64,000 nt of DNA from an uncultured Bacilli bacterium (GCA_934119955.1 CAKOSZ010000001.1:186001-250000); one strand, 5' to 3'. Shown: positions 27,691 through 37,835, numbered from the stretch's first letter. The notes: generated from the letters alone by a model not told the origin. Made by a program: numbers and translations.

Positions 27691-28047
27691 ATGAAGAAAA
27701 TAAATATTGTAAGTAGTAATATTGAGTTTAACGAAATCATTAAAACTTGTAATTTTGTTAAAAATAAATATTTTGTCATATATTATAAGGATAATGAATT
27801 AAATAGATATAGGTTTGGGATATCTGTTCCTAAAAAGGTTTGTAATGCAGTTAATCGTAATAAATTAAAAAGACAAGTTAGAAATATTTTAGATAATTGT
27901 AAAAAACTCTATTCAAATTGTAAAGATTATATTATAATAGTAAGAAGAAGTTGTCTTGATGAGAATTTTCAAATTTTAGAGACTAACTTGCAGGAATTAT
28001 TAAGAAAAATAGAAAAGGAAACAAATAATGAAAGAAAAGAAAAGTAA
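27691..28047 (+). CDS. rnpA: Ribonuclease P protein component
   Basis: The protein partner of RNase P RNA, which trims tRNA 5' ends; 118 residues. The family signature is RYRFGISVPKKVCNAVNRNKLKRQVR, shown here by its parts ISVPKK and NRNKLKRQVR. Start ATG 27691, with AAAGGTG 10 nt upstream. The 3' end overlaps yidC by 20 nt. Confidence 0.95.
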   Translation: MKKINIVSSNIEFNEIIKTCNFVKNKYFVIYYKDNELNRYRFGISVPKKVCNAVNRNKLKRQVRNILDNCKKLYSNCKDYIIIVRRSCLDENFQILETNLQELLRKIEKETNNERKEK

Positions 28048-29053
28048 AAAGATAATAATTTTATTGATATTAGTATGTTTATTAACTGGTTGTACTAAAA
28101 CATTAAAAACAAAGGATAATAAGGCTGTTGTAAATTCTAAAACAGGTCAAAATTTAACTGAAAATATTTTATGTAGACCTACTGAAAAAGAAAGCATTGA
28201 GTTGTATGAAAAAAATGGAGTTGATTTGGATAAATTACCTTATTGTGCTTGTACAACTAAAAAAATAAAAAAAGAAGTTGAAGTTGAACAAGAAGATGGA
28301 ACTAAGGTAATTGAAGAAAAGGAAGTTGATTGTGAAAGTTTTAAAGTAACTTCTGGTGGATATGAAGGTCTTTGGACTAGTATTTTTGTAAAACCACTTG
28401 CAACTATCATTTTATTCTTTGGTCGAATTACTAAAAATTATGGGTTGGGATTAATTATTACAAGTTTATTGATTAGATTAGTTGCATATCCTATTACAAG
28501 AAAGACTGCTATGCAATCTGAGTATATGAAAAAAGCTCAACCAGAAATGGAAAGAATTGAGAAAAAGTATGCTAATAAAGATCAAAATGATCGTGATGTA
28601 ATGATGCAAAAGAGTCAAGAAATGATGGCTGTTTATAAAAAATATAATGTAAATCCAATTTCAGGTTGTTTGTTATCATTCTTGCAACTACCTTTATTAA
28701 TTGCTTTTTTAGAGGCTATTAATCGTGTTCCAGCAATTTTTGAAGAGAAATTTGCATTCTATCATTTAGGTACTACTCCTTGGATAGGAATTAAGGGTGG
28801 AAATTATTGGTACATCTTAGTGGTTTTAGTAGTTGCTGCTACAACATACTTTTCATTTAAAGCAATTAAAAATGATCAAATGTCTACAAGTAATGAGATG
28901 GCTCGTCAACAATCAATGATGACTAACACTTTTACAATTATGATTATTGTTATGTCTGTGTTTATGACTACAGCTTTAGATATTTATTGGATGACAACAA
29001 ATTTATTTACAATAGGACAAAATTTACTTGTTAGAAGGAGCGTTAAGAAATGA
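28028..29053 (+). CDS. yidC: Membrane protein insertase YidC/SpoIIIJ (lipoprotein form)
   Basis: This 341-residue protein inserts membrane proteins alone or with SecYEG. A lipoprotein signal ends LLTGC with the lipid-bearing Cys at residue 22. The core has five membrane segments with the conserved hydrophilic-groove region ITSLLIRLVAYPITRKTAMQ and Pro-rich NPISGCLLSFLQLPLLIAF. It lacks the large periplasmic domain, as expected for Gram-positives. About 75 charged residues separate the lipobox from the first helix. It ends in TGA, overlapping the ATG of khpB. Confidence 0.96.
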   Translation: MKEKKSKKIIILLILVCLLTGCTKTLKTKDNKAVVNSKTGQNLTENILCRPTEKESIELYEKNGVDLDKLPYCACTTKKIKKEVEVEQEDGTKVIEEKEVDCESFKVTSGGYEGLWTSIFVKPLATIILFFGRITKNYGLGLIITSLLIRLVAYPITRKTAMQSEYMKKAQPEMERIEKKYANKDQNDRDVMMQKSQEMMAVYKKYNVNPISGCLLSFLQLPLLIAFLEAINRVPAIFEEKFAFYHLGTTPWIGIKGGNYWYILVVLVVAATTYFSFKAIKNDQMSTSNEMARQQSMMTNTFTIMIIVMSVFMTTALDIYWMTTNLFTIGQNLLVRRSVKK

Positions 29054-29667
29054 AAAAATATACTTACCAAGCAAAAAATTTTAATGAAGCAAAAAATCTT
29101 GCTATGGCAGAATTAATGGAACAAGAGGATAATTTATATATCAAAGAAATAGAAAGTTCTAATAAACTTTTTAATAAAAAAAGTGTTATAGAAGTTATTA
29201 AAAAAGATGATGTTGTTGATGGTATTAAGGAGTTAATCAAGGGAATAGTAACTGATATGGGATTAACTGTTAATATGGAAGTTAAAAAAAGAGAAGATTC
29301 TTTAAATATAACTTTATATACTGATAATAATGCTGTTTTAATAGGTTCGTCAGCCAAAACTTTGTCTGCTTTAACAACTATAATAAAACAAAGTCTTTAT
29401 AAAGATTTAGGCGAAAATTACAAATTTGTTTTAGATATTGGTGAATATAAGCAAAAAAGAGAATGGAATTTGGAAAAAATGGCTAAAAGTCTTGCCAGAG
29501 AAGTTGCTAAAACTAAGGTTGAAGCAAAACTTGATCCAATGAATTCTTATGAAAGAAGAATAATTCATAATACCTTAGGTCAAAATAAAAAGGTTTATAC
29601 TGAATCAGTTGGTGTTGAACCTAATCGATATGTTGTAATTAAGCCAAAGGAAGAAATTAATAATTAA
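29050..29667 (+). CDS. khpB: RNA-binding protein KhpB (Jag/EloR)
   Basis: 205 residues. Order: Jag_N domain (YTYQAKNFNEAKNLAM), a KH domain (VLIGSSAKTLSALTTIIK region) and a C-terminal R3H domain (DPMNSYERRIIHNTLG). In streptococci the protein controls cell elongation together with KhpA. It is coupled to yidC by an ATGA overlap, the standard yidC-jag pair. Confidence 0.94.
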   Translation: MKKYTYQAKNFNEAKNLAMAELMEQEDNLYIKEIESSNKLFNKKSVIEVIKKDDVVDGIKELIKGIVTDMGLTVNMEVKKREDSLNITLYTDNNAVLIGSSAKTLSALTTIIKQSLYKDLGENYKFVLDIGEYKQKREWNLEKMAKSLAREVAKTKVEAKLDPMNSYERRIIHNTLGQNKKVYTESVGVEPNRYVVIKPKEEINN

Positions 29668-29690
29668 GTACGTATAAGCGTGCTTTTTTA
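29667..29690 (+). terminator. Terminator after khpB
   Basis: AGTACG-tataag-CGTGCT (one G-T pair) followed by TTTTTT, starting at the last base of the khpB stop. Confidence 0.65.
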
Positions 29691-29756
29691 GTTTCTCAAA
29701 CATTTTTTATAAAATAATACTGTTTTATGTTATAATACTTTTATCTGGGAGGAATT

Positions 29757-31109
29757 ATGGATGATACAATTTGTTCTATTGCTACTAATTTAGGTGTTGG
29801 AGCAATTTCTATTATAAGAGTAAGTGGAAATGATGCTTTAAAAGTTGTTAGTAGTATATTTAGTAAAAATTTATATGGTGTTAATAGTCATACTATTCAT
29901 TATGGTTATATAAAAAATGATGAAGAAATAATAGATGAAGTACTTGTTTCAGTTATGTTAAAACCTAAAACCTATACAATGGAAGATGTTGTTGAAATTA
30001 ATTGTCATGGTGGAATTGAAACAACTAATAAGGTTTTGGAGCTTTTGCTTTTAAATGGTTGTCGTTTAGCCGAACCTGGTGAATTTACTAAACGGGCATT
30101 TTTAAATGGTAGGATTGATTTAATGCAAGCTGAGGCAGTTGCAGATTTAATAAATAGTAAAACTGATAAATCCAGAAAAATGGCTATAAACGGTTTAAAA
30201 GGTCGAGGCAGTGATTTAATAAGGAAGTTAAGAAATGAATTAATTAATATTATTTCAAATATTGAGGTTAATATAGATTATCCTGAATATGAAGATATAT
30301 ATGAGGTAACGATTAATGATATTGAAAATAGTACCATTAGTATCAAAAAAAGTCTTTTAAAAATAATTAGTGATTATGAAGATGGCAAATTAATTAAAGA
30401 TGGAATACTAACAGCAATTATAGGAAAACCCAATGTTGGTAAAAGTAGTTTGTTAAATAGACTTTTAAATGAGGAAAAAGCAATTGTAACTAATATTGCT
30501 GGAACAACAAGGGATATAGTTGAAGGAGAAATTTTAATTGATGGTATAAAACTTAATATAATTGATACCGCGGGCATTAGAGAAACAGATGATGTTGTAG
30601 AAAGTATAGGTGTTAAGAAAAGTTTAGATATAATAAAGAAAGCAACTCTTACCCTACTTTTGCTTGATAATAGTAAAGAATTATCAAGTGATGATTTACT
30701 CCTTTTAGAAAAAACTAAATCTAAAACAAGTATTGTTGTTATAAATAAAGATGATTTGGAAAGTAAAATAGACATTTCTAAGTTAAGTGATAGAAATATA
30801 GTTTATATTAATACTTTGTCAAATGAAGGAATAGAAAATTTAAAAAATGAAATAAAAAAACTATTTAATTTAGAAAAATTAGAAACAAATGATTATAATT
30901 ATATAACCAATGTAAGACAAATTGCTAAGATTAAAGAATGCTTAGCAAGCATAGAAGATATTGAAAAATGTTTAAAAGAAAATACACCATTAGATATAAT
31001 AGAAATAGATTTAAAAAATATTTGGCAAACACTTGGAAGTATAATTGGAGAAACTTATGATGAAGAGTTATTAGATAATTTATTTAGTAAATTTTGTGTG
31101 GGGAAATAA
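29757..31109 (+). CDS. mnmE: tRNA modification GTPase MnmE
   Basis: With MnmG it adds the carboxymethylaminomethyl group to U34 of tRNAs. This 450-residue protein has the folate-binding N-terminal domain (GAISIIRVSGNDAL), G1 GKPNVGKSS near residue 222, G2/G3 GTTRDIVEG and DTAGIRET, G4 VINKDD, and the C-terminal FCVGK motif with the catalytic Cys. Start ATG 29757 with GGGAGGA; a TATAAT stands about 20 nt further upstream but its -35 is poor. Confidence 0.97.
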   Translation: MDDTICSIATNLGVGAISIIRVSGNDALKVVSSIFSKNLYGVNSHTIHYGYIKNDEEIIDEVLVSVMLKPKTYTMEDVVEINCHGGIETTNKVLELLLLNGCRLAEPGEFTKRAFLNGRIDLMQAEAVADLINSKTDKSRKMAINGLKGRGSDLIRKLRNELINIISNIEVNIDYPEYEDIYEVTINDIENSTISIKKSLLKIISDYEDGKLIKDGILTAIIGKPNVGKSSLLNRLLNEEKAIVTNIAGTTRDIVEGEILIDGIKLNIIDTAGIRETDDVVESIGVKKSLDIIKKATLTLLLLDNSKELSSDDLLLLEKTKSKTSIVVINKDDLESKIDISKLSDRNIVYINTLSNEGIENLKNEIKKLFNLEKLETNDYNYITNVRQIAKIKECLASIEDIEKCLKENTPLDIIEIDLKNIWQTLGSIIGETYDEELLDNLFSKFCVGK

Positions 31110-31110
31110 T

Positions 31111-31545
31111 ATGATTAATTTATATAAAAACGAAAACGATGATTCTTTAACTTCTATCTTAGTAACAAAGAAGGATTTAGAGAAAATAATTGAATTAGAA
31201 AAAAATGTATCAGAATCTCTAAAAGAATTATTAGAAAAGAATAAAAATTTAAAAAGTTTAGATACAATTCAAGTTAATGAAATTAATGATATTGCTTTTA
31301 TTTATCAATTAAATTGGATTTTAGATGATTTTAACTATGGTAATTTTAGTGAAACTGAGATTGAAATTGCTATTAAATTAGTAACTAAAAAAATATTAGA
31401 ATTTCAAGAACAAGCAAAATTGTTTAGTAAAGATAAGAAAACTTTGCAGGCTTTAAAAAATGAAATAAAGAAATATAAATATATGTTAACTGAACTTAGA
31501 AAGTTACTTACTTTAAGAAGAAAAGAACCTCCTAAACAAATATAA
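31111..31545 (+). CDS. Small coiled-coil protein of unknown function
   Basis: A 144-residue soluble protein, mostly helical, with heptad-like segments around residues 20-45 and 95-135 and no membrane span or Cys. I recognise no family. It begins one base after the mnmE stop (ATG 31111 with weak GGGGA), so it is expressed with mnmE. A longer reading from a GTG inside mnmE is possible but less likely. It ends RRKEPPKQI just before a convergent terminator. Confidence 0.65.
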   Translation: MINLYKNENDDSLTSILVTKKDLEKIIELEKNVSESLKELLEKNKNLKSLDTIQVNEINDIAFIYQLNWILDDFNYGNFSETEIEIAIKLVTKKILEFQEQAKLFSKDKKTLQALKNEIKKYKYMLTELRKLLTLRRKEPPKQI

Positions 31546-31551
31546 AAATAT

Positions 31552-31579
31552 AAAAAATGTTATTTTGTAACATTTTTTT
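31552..31579. terminator. Bidirectional terminator between convergent genes
   Basis: AAAAAATGTTA-ttttg-TAACATTTTTTT, an 11-pair stem with T-runs on both strands. It serves the coiled-coil gene from the left and the lipase-like gene from the right. Confidence 0.8.
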
Positions 31580-32621
31580 CATTAAATAAGAGTTTTTTAA
31601 CACCCTTTAAAATTAGTTTTTTAGTATTATCATCTATATCTTTAACACCTATTAAAAGAATAGAAAATTGTTCAAAATTCATTTTTTTGAAATCACTTAC
31701 TTTTTTAACCTTGCATTTTTCAAGTAATTTGAAAATAGTTTCAATCATTTCTTTTCTTTTCTCTATATCAAATTCTTTTAAAAAGTTTAGAGATCTTGTA
31801 TTTAAATCTTTACTATTTTTGGTTAATTTATCATCTAAAAAGAAATTACCAAATACTTCCCAAGAATTACAATCATGTTCCCAAATACTAAAATTGTTGG
31901 ATTTAACAACTTTTTCTATTTTTGGTTGATATAGAAGTGTTCCCACATAACTATCTCCTGGCATATATAGTTTTATTTTGTTTTCAATTTCCTTATATTC
32001 TTTGGATTTGAAAATATCAAGAGTTACTCCTGGTCCATCATTACTATAAATAGTCTTAATTTTTTTCTTAATGTTATTTTTAGCATACATGGAAGCAACA
32101 ACAGCAAGGTTTCCTCCTTTAGAGTGCCCTCCTACATAAATAGTTTTATATTTACTGGTATTTGTTTGGTTAAGATAATTAATTGCATCTTGCATAGATA
32201 AAGTAGGAAAATTGTAACAAATTTCAAAATTTTCTTTCCAACCACTCATACTACTATCAGTTCCCTCATAGGAAATATATAAAGTTTTACTATCTATTTG
32301 TATACTTAACACTCCAAATTGTTTATTATTAGTTACCTCTTTAACATAATTAAATAAATAACAATTGTTGTAACGTTTACTATCTTTAATAATTTTGATA
32401 TTTTCAATAATTCCATTCATAAAAGTAGTATCATTATCTTTATTATTACTATTTAAATATAAATTAATTGCTTCATTCATATTAATTTTTTTATTAATAA
32501 CAATATTTTTTAAATTTAAATAAGATAGTTCAGCAAATAAAATATTATCTATTTCATTAAAACTAACTTCTTTAAAACTAGTATCTTTATAAAATTTTAA
32601 ATAATCTTTAATTAAATACAT
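31560..32621 (-). CDS. Mbeg1-like (DUF2974) lipase-fold protein
   Basis: The 353-residue alpha/beta-hydrolase-like protein has a nucleophile elbow GGHSKGGNLAVVAS near residue 165, a preceding oxyanion strand (LYISYEGTDSSMSGWKENF), and SNDGPGV with a possible catalytic Asp. This is the pattern of the Mbeg1-like/DUF2974 family, which is common in Firmicutes and thought to hydrolyse esters or lipids. No signal peptide, so it is cytoplasmic. It lies alone on the minus strand, divergent from the M16 pair. Confidence 0.8.
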   Translation of the reverse strand: MYLIKDYLKFYKDTSFKEVSFNEIDNILFAELSYLNLKNIVINKKINMNEAINLYLNSNNKDNDTTFMNGIIENIKIIKDSKRYNNCYLFNYVKEVTNNKQFGVLSIQIDSKTLYISYEGTDSSMSGWKENFEICYNFPTLSMQDAINYLNQTNTSKYKTIYVGGHSKGGNLAVVASMYAKNNIKKKIKTIYSNDGPGVTLDIFKSKEYKEIENKIKLYMPGDSYVGTLLYQPKIEKVVKSNNFSIWEHDCNSWEVFGNFFLDDKLTKNSKDLNTRSLNFLKEFDIEKRKEMIETIFKLLEKCKVKKVSDFKKMNFEQFSILLIGVKDIDDNTKKLILKGVKKLLFNEKNVTK

Positions 32622-32673
32622 ATTACCACCTATTATAGTATATCAACTATTGTTGTTTTTTTCTACTGTTTTA

Positions 32674-32702
32674 TTGACACCTACCCTACTTTTTTCTATA
32701 AT
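32674..32702 (+). promoter_or_regulatory. Strong promoter of the M16 peptidase pair
   Basis: TTGACA (32674-32679), a 17-nt spacer and TATAAT (32697-32702): both hexamers match consensus perfectly. It is followed by AAAAGGAG and ATG 32726. Confidence 0.9.
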
Positions 32703-32725
32703 ATAGGCAAATAAAAGGAGTAGTT

Positions 32726-33985
32726 ATGAATAAAATAATAATAAACCAAGAACCAGTTCTTCTTAAAACCAAAAAATATTCAACAATTGATTTTTCTTTC
32801 ATTTATCCTATTAAGTATGATAAAAAATATCTTTATTACCCAGACTTTTTAAAAAATATACTTATAACATCTTGTTTTGATTATAAGACAGAACAAGAAT
32901 TTAGACTTGAAATGGATAAAAGATTAATAATAAGATATAAAATAATACCTAGACGTTATTTAAATAATATTTATATTGAATTTAATTTTTGCCTACCTAA
33001 TCCAAAGAAAATAAAATATGATATTTCATCTGCTATATCTTTGATTATGAATTCTATTTTAAAACCAAATGCAAGTGATTGTTCTTTTAACCAAGATGCT
33101 TTTAAAAGAGAATATGATTACTATTTAGAATTATATAATAATATGAAAGTTAATAATAATAACAAAATATATAGAGATTTTTCTAAATCAGTTAATGCTA
33201 AATTATTTAATAAATATAGTTTTATTGCTAATTTAAAAGATTTTGATAAGATTACATCTACATCTTTATATGAATATTATGAAAAAAACATTATGAATAA
33301 TTTTCCTCTTGTATATGTATTTGGAAATATTACTTCTAATGAAGTTAATAATTTATTAAGCCCTTTTATAGAAAAGAAGATAAAACCTGTTAAAATACCC
33401 AAAGATTATTATGTTTTTATAAATCCAAGAAAAAAAACTCAATATTTAGAAAAGAAGTATAAAACTAGTACTAGCAATTTATATCTTGCTTATTTTAAAG
33501 ATGATATGAAAAAAGAAGAATTAATTTATTATTATTTCTTAATTGATATTTTTAATCTTAGTATAGGTGTATCACCTTTATTTAAAAAACTTCGTGTTGA
33601 AAATAATTTAATTTATGATATTAGTGCTTCTTTAATTAGTAGTTATGGAGTTTTTTATATAGAAACTTATTTAAATGTATCTAAAAAAGATATAGTTTTA
33701 AAACTTATTAATGAATGTTTTCAAGAATTAAAGAAAAAAGAAGTAATTATTAAATATCAAGATTTAGTTATTAAAATGCTAAAAAATAACTTATTAAGAG
33801 AAAAAGATAGTAAATATGCTAGTTTGTCAAATAGAATAACAAAAGATTTGGAGCTTGGTTATTTAGAAAGTGAATATTTAGAAATTTATAAAAATATAGA
33901 TATAGATTTATTTATGGAATTTTTAAATGAATTAAAATTAGATACAGTTTATCTAGCAAAAGGAGTTTTAGATGAGAGAAGTTAA
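32726..33985 (+). CDS. M16-family peptidase homologue without the zinc site (YmfF-like)
   Basis: A 419-residue protein of the insulinase fold with the late-domain pattern SIGVSPLFKKLRVENNLIYDISAS, where Arg and Tyr of M16 C-terminal domains are kept. It lacks HxxEH, so it should be the non-catalytic partner of the next gene, as YmfF is of YmfH in Bacillus. It overlaps ymfH by 14 nt. The family is often used in peptide processing, but the substrate here is unknown. Confidence 0.85.
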   Translation: MNKIIINQEPVLLKTKKYSTIDFSFIYPIKYDKKYLYYPDFLKNILITSCFDYKTEQEFRLEMDKRLIIRYKIIPRRYLNNIYIEFNFCLPNPKKIKYDISSAISLIMNSILKPNASDCSFNQDAFKREYDYYLELYNNMKVNNNNKIYRDFSKSVNAKLFNKYSFIANLKDFDKITSTSLYEYYEKNIMNNFPLVYVFGNITSNEVNNLLSPFIEKKIKPVKIPKDYYVFINPRKKTQYLEKKYKTSTSNLYLAYFKDDMKKEELIYYYFLIDIFNLSIGVSPLFKKLRVENNLIYDISASLISSYGVFYIETYLNVSKKDIVLKLINECFQELKKKEVIIKYQDLVIKMLKNNLLREKDSKYASLSNRITKDLELGYLESEYLEIYKNIDIDLFMEFLNELKLDTVYLAKGVLDERS

Positions 33986-35213
33986 AATAACAAATTTAAA
34001 AAATGGTTTGAAATTAATTCTTGTAAGAGATACTGATGTTCATAGTTATCATTTTGATTTTTATGTAAATTTTGGTGGTCTTAATCAAGAAGTAATAATT
34101 AATAATAAAAAAGTTAATATTCCATGTGGAGTTGCTCATTTCTTAGAACATACTTTAATTGAAAAAAGTAAATATGGTAATTTAGTGGAATTATTTTCCA
34201 AAAAAGATATAAAGTTTAACGGAATTACTAATTATCAAAGAACTACTTATTATTTTAGTACTATGCATAATTTTAAAGGAAGTATAAAAAAGTTATTAGT
34301 TGCTCTACATGATAAAAAATTTAAAAATATTGATATTTCTCTTATTAAAGAACCAATTATCGAAGAATTACAAGGTAAAAAAGATGAAAAATTCTTTAAA
34401 CTTTCGTCTTTAATTTTTCGTAATATGTTCTCTTCTCTACCTAAAAGAAATGTAATAGGAACACTTAATGATATAAATAAAATAGATTATGACATTTTAT
34501 TATTATGTCATGATATATTCTATGTTCCTTCTAATGAAATAATTTTTATCTCAGGTAATTTTATAATAGATGATATGATTAAGTATATAGAAAGTATATA
34601 TGATAATTTAAGTTTTAAAGATATTAAATATGAATTACCTAAAATAGAAGAAACAAATAAAGTTAAAGTAAAAGAAGATAGTTTTAAAACTAAAACAAAT
34701 AAAGATTATACAAGAATTAGTTATAAAATAGATATTAGTAAACTAACTTCATTTGATAAAGTAAAACTATCATTTTATTTATCTTATTTAATAGATGATA
34801 ATTTTTCTAATCGATCTAATCTTAATTTAAATTTATTAAAGAATAATATAACTGTTTATGATTTAGATTGTAATAATAGTTATGTAGATAAATATTTAGT
34901 TTTTGAAATAGGAACATATACAAATAAAAAAGAGGAATTTGTTTCAATTATTACTGATAAAATAAATAATTTAGAATTTAATGAAGATAAGTTTTTAATT
35001 CATAAAAATCAAACGATTATAAATTTTCTTTTAAGAGATGATACATTAGGTGCTTTTATTAATCCATTTATTGATAATATTTTAACATTTGGTTATTATG
35101 ATTATGATAAGATAAGTGATATTGAAGCTTTATCATTTACTGAATATAAAGAAATGATTAATAAACTTGATTTTAGTAATTATACTATTAATAGTTTTTA
35201 TAAGGAGAATTAG
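33972..35213 (+). CDS. M16-family zinc peptidase (YmfH-like)
   Basis: A 413-residue M16 metallopeptidase. The inverted zinc motif HFLEH lies near residue 58, in VAHFLEHTLIEKS, and the downstream acidic ligand is probably in EPIIEELQGKKDE. It has the N-terminal half with catalytic residues and a C-terminal lobe with weaker conservation. It forms a clear pair with the preceding inactive homologue. Confidence 0.88.
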   Translation: MREVKITNLKNGLKLILVRDTDVHSYHFDFYVNFGGLNQEVIINNKKVNIPCGVAHFLEHTLIEKSKYGNLVELFSKKDIKFNGITNYQRTTYYFSTMHNFKGSIKKLLVALHDKKFKNIDISLIKEPIIEELQGKKDEKFFKLSSLIFRNMFSSLPKRNVIGTLNDINKIDYDILLLCHDIFYVPSNEIIFISGNFIIDDMIKYIESIYDNLSFKDIKYELPKIEETNKVKVKEDSFKTKTNKDYTRISYKIDISKLTSFDKVKLSFYLSYLIDDNFSNRSNLNLNLLKNNITVYDLDCNNSYVDKYLVFEIGTYTNKKEEFVSIITDKINNLEFNEDKFLIHKNQTIINFLLRDDTLGAFINPFIDNILTFGYYDYDKISDIEALSFTEYKEMINKLDFSNYTINSFYKEN

Positions 35214-35226
35214 TTTTCTCTTTTTA

Positions 35227-35255
35227 TTTACATTTTAGTGATTTTAGTGTATAAT
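35227..35255 (+). promoter_or_regulatory. Promoter of mnmG-rsmG
   Basis: TTTACA (35227-35232), a 17-nt spacer and TATAAT (35250-35255), starting 13 nt after the M16 gene and about 25 nt before ATG 35282. Confidence 0.82.
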
Positions 35256-35281
35256 CTCTTTATTGTTATGGAAGTGGTGTT

Positions 35282-37135
35282 ATGTTTGATGTAATTGTTG
35301 TTGGAGGAGGTCATGCTGGGTGTGAGGCTAGTCTTGCTTGTGCTAGATTAGGTCATAAGACTATGCTTGTTACTGGTAATATTAAAAATATTGCTGATAT
35401 GCCTTGTAATCCTAGTATTGGAGGCCCTGCTAAGGGAATATTAGTTAGAGAAATTGATGCTCTTGGTGGGGAAATGGGTATTAATACCGATAAGAGTCAT
35501 ATTCAACTTAAAATGTTAAATACTAAAAAAGGTCCTGCTGTTTGGGCCTTAAGGGCTCAGGCTGATAAAATTATTTATCCAAAAGAAATGTTAAAGACAT
35601 TGAATTGTCAAGAAAATTTAGAAATTAAAGAAGCAATTGTTGATGATTTAGTTGTAGAAGATAATAAGGTTAAAGGTATAAAACTAGAAGATGGTTTAGT
35701 AATTAATAGTAAAATAGTAATTCTTACAACTGGTACTTATTTAGCAGCCGATATTTTAGTAGGAAGTGAAAGACACCCAGGAGGACCACATGGAGAAAAG
35801 GAAGCCAAGAATTTAAGTAATAATTTAAGAAAATTAGGTCTTACTATTCAAAGACTTAAAACAGGAACTCCGCAAAGAATTGAAAAATCTTCAATTGATT
35901 ACAGTGTACTTGAAAGAGAAGATGGTGATAATGTTTTAAGAACATTTAGTTATGACACAAAGCCTTTATATAAGATAGATGAACAAGAACCATGTTATTT
36001 AACTTATACTAATCTAGAAACTCATAAGATAATTAAAGATAATCTTGAAAAATCTAGTATGTATGGAGGTTATGTAAGAGGAATTGGACCAAGATATTGT
36101 CCTTCTATTGAAGATAAAGTTGTTCGTTTTGCAGATAAGGAGCGTCATCAGTTATTTCTTGAACCGGAAAGTAGATTTTATGATGATATTTATTTACAAG
36201 GTTTTTCTACAAGTATGCCTCATGATATTCAAGAAAAAATGGTTCATAGTTTAAAAGGGCTTGAACATGCAATTATTAAAAAATATGCTTATGCAATTGA
36301 ATATGATGCAATAGATCCTTTACAAATGCAACCTAGTTTAGAAAATAAAATAATAGAAAACTTATTTACGGCAGGTCAAATAAATGGGACAAGTGGTTAT
36401 GAAGAAGCAGCAGCCCAAGGATTAATGGCTGGAATAAATGCTAGTTTGAAATTAAGAGGCAAGCACCCTTTGATTTTAAAAAGAGATGAGGCCTACCTTG
36501 GAGTTTTAATAGATGATCTTGTGACTAAGGGAACTAAGGAACCATATCGTATGTTAACATCCCGTGCTGAATATAGATTATTACTTCGTCATGATAATGC
36601 AGATTTAAGATTAAGAGAATATGGTCATGAAATAGGTTTAATCGATGATAATAGATATCAATTATTTCAAGAAAAGAAAGCAAATATTAATAAGTTGATT
36701 TCTTATTTAAAATCAACTAAAATAACTACTAAGGATAAAGATATTTTAAAGGAATTAAATACTTCTATTTTAGATGGTATTAGTTTATATGAACTTTTAA
36801 AACGACCAGGTATTAGTATTTTAGACTTTATTAATTTAAATTTAATTAAAGAAGAATACTTGGATGAGGTCTTAGAAGAAGTTGAAATTAATGTTAAGTA
36901 TGAGGGCTATATTAAAAAAGAAGAAAAAGAAGCCATGAAGTTAAAACAAATGGAAAGTATTAAAATTAGTCCAGACTTTAATTATTCAAATGTTTCAAAC
37001 CTTGCCAGTGAAGCCAGGGATAAATTAAATAAAGTTAGACCTTTAACTCTTGGACAAGCATCTCGTATTAGTGGTGTTAATCCAAGCGATATAGCAATTT
37101 TAAGTGTTTATTTAAAGAGGTATAAAAATGACTAA
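35282..37135 (+). CDS. mnmG: tRNA uridine-5-carboxymethylaminomethyl modification enzyme MnmG
   Basis: The 617-residue FAD enzyme partner of MnmE. It has a dinucleotide-binding motif IVVGGGHAGCEA at the N-terminus, CNPSIGGPAKG with the conserved Cys, GTPQRIEK, FTAGQINGTSGYEEAAAQG and the MLTSRAEYRLLLRHDNAD signature. The start ATG 35282 has the moderate site GAAGTGGTG. It overlaps rsmG by 8 nt, the usual gidA-gidB pair. Confidence 0.97.
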   Translation: MFDVIVVGGGHAGCEASLACARLGHKTMLVTGNIKNIADMPCNPSIGGPAKGILVREIDALGGEMGINTDKSHIQLKMLNTKKGPAVWALRAQADKIIYPKEMLKTLNCQENLEIKEAIVDDLVVEDNKVKGIKLEDGLVINSKIVILTTGTYLAADILVGSERHPGGPHGEKEAKNLSNNLRKLGLTIQRLKTGTPQRIEKSSIDYSVLEREDGDNVLRTFSYDTKPLYKIDEQEPCYLTYTNLETHKIIKDNLEKSSMYGGYVRGIGPRYCPSIEDKVVRFADKERHQLFLEPESRFYDDIYLQGFSTSMPHDIQEKMVHSLKGLEHAIIKKYAYAIEYDAIDPLQMQPSLENKIIENLFTAGQINGTSGYEEAAAQGLMAGINASLKLRGKHPLILKRDEAYLGVLIDDLVTKGTKEPYRMLTSRAEYRLLLRHDNADLRLREYGHEIGLIDDNRYQLFQEKKANINKLISYLKSTKITTKDKDILKELNTSILDGISLYELLKRPGISILDFINLNLIKEEYLDEVLEEVEINVKYEGYIKKEEKEAMKLKQMESIKISPDFNYSNVSNLASEARDKLNKVRPLTLGQASRISGVNPSDIAILSVYLKRYKND

Positions 37136-37835
37136 GGATGAATTTATAAATGAAGTCTTAAAGTTAGGTATTACCTTAGATGATGAAAAATTAGATAAAT
37201 TAGATAAATTCTATCATTTACTTATTTATTGGAATGAAAAAATTAATTTAACTACTATTGTTAAAGAGGAAGAAGTGTATTTAAAACACTTTTATGATAG
37301 TTTAACTCTTGTTAAAGCAGTTAATTTACAAGATGATTTGACACTTTTAGATGTAGGAACAGGAGCAGGTTTTCCGGGAATTGTTTTAAAAATTGTTTTT
37401 TCAAACTTGAAAATAACTCTTTTAGATTCTTTAAATAAAAGAATTAATTATTTAAATGAAATAATAAAAGAATTAGAACTTACTGGAATTGATACTGTTT
37501 GTTATAGATGTGAAGATTATGTTAAAAATAATCGAGAAAAATATGATATAGTAGTTGCTCGGGCCGTTAGTTCTTTACAAGTATTAAGTGAAATAATTAT
37601 TCCAACAGTTAAAGTAAACGGCTTGTTTATTGCTATGAAAAGTAGTGTTGATTATGAAATAGATAATAGTTTAGATATTATTAAAAAATTAGATAGTAAA
37701 GTAGAAAATATAATTGAATTTAATCTACCAACCGAAAATAGTAAAAGAAATTTAGTTGTAATTAGAAAAATTAAACCTACTAATTTAAAGTATCCAAGAA
37801 ATTATTCCGTGATTAAAAAAAGTTTAAAAAAGTAA
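37128..37835 (+). CDS. rsmG: 16S rRNA (guanine527-N7)-methyltransferase RsmG
   Basis: A 235-residue SAM methyltransferase with LLDVGTGAGFPGIVL near residue 74, DSLNKRINYL and VVARAVSSL. Loss of this modification gives low-level streptomycin resistance in other bacteria. AAAGAGGT lies within the end of mnmG. Confidence 0.96.
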   Translation: MTKDEFINEVLKLGITLDDEKLDKLDKFYHLLIYWNEKINLTTIVKEEEVYLKHFYDSLTLVKAVNLQDDLTLLDVGTGAGFPGIVLKIVFSNLKITLLDSLNKRINYLNEIIKELELTGIDTVCYRCEDYVKNNREKYDIVVARAVSSLQVLSEIIIPTVKVNGLFIAMKSSVDYEIDNSLDIIKKLDSKVENIIEFNLPTENSKRNLVVIRKIKPTNLKYPRNYSVIKKSLKK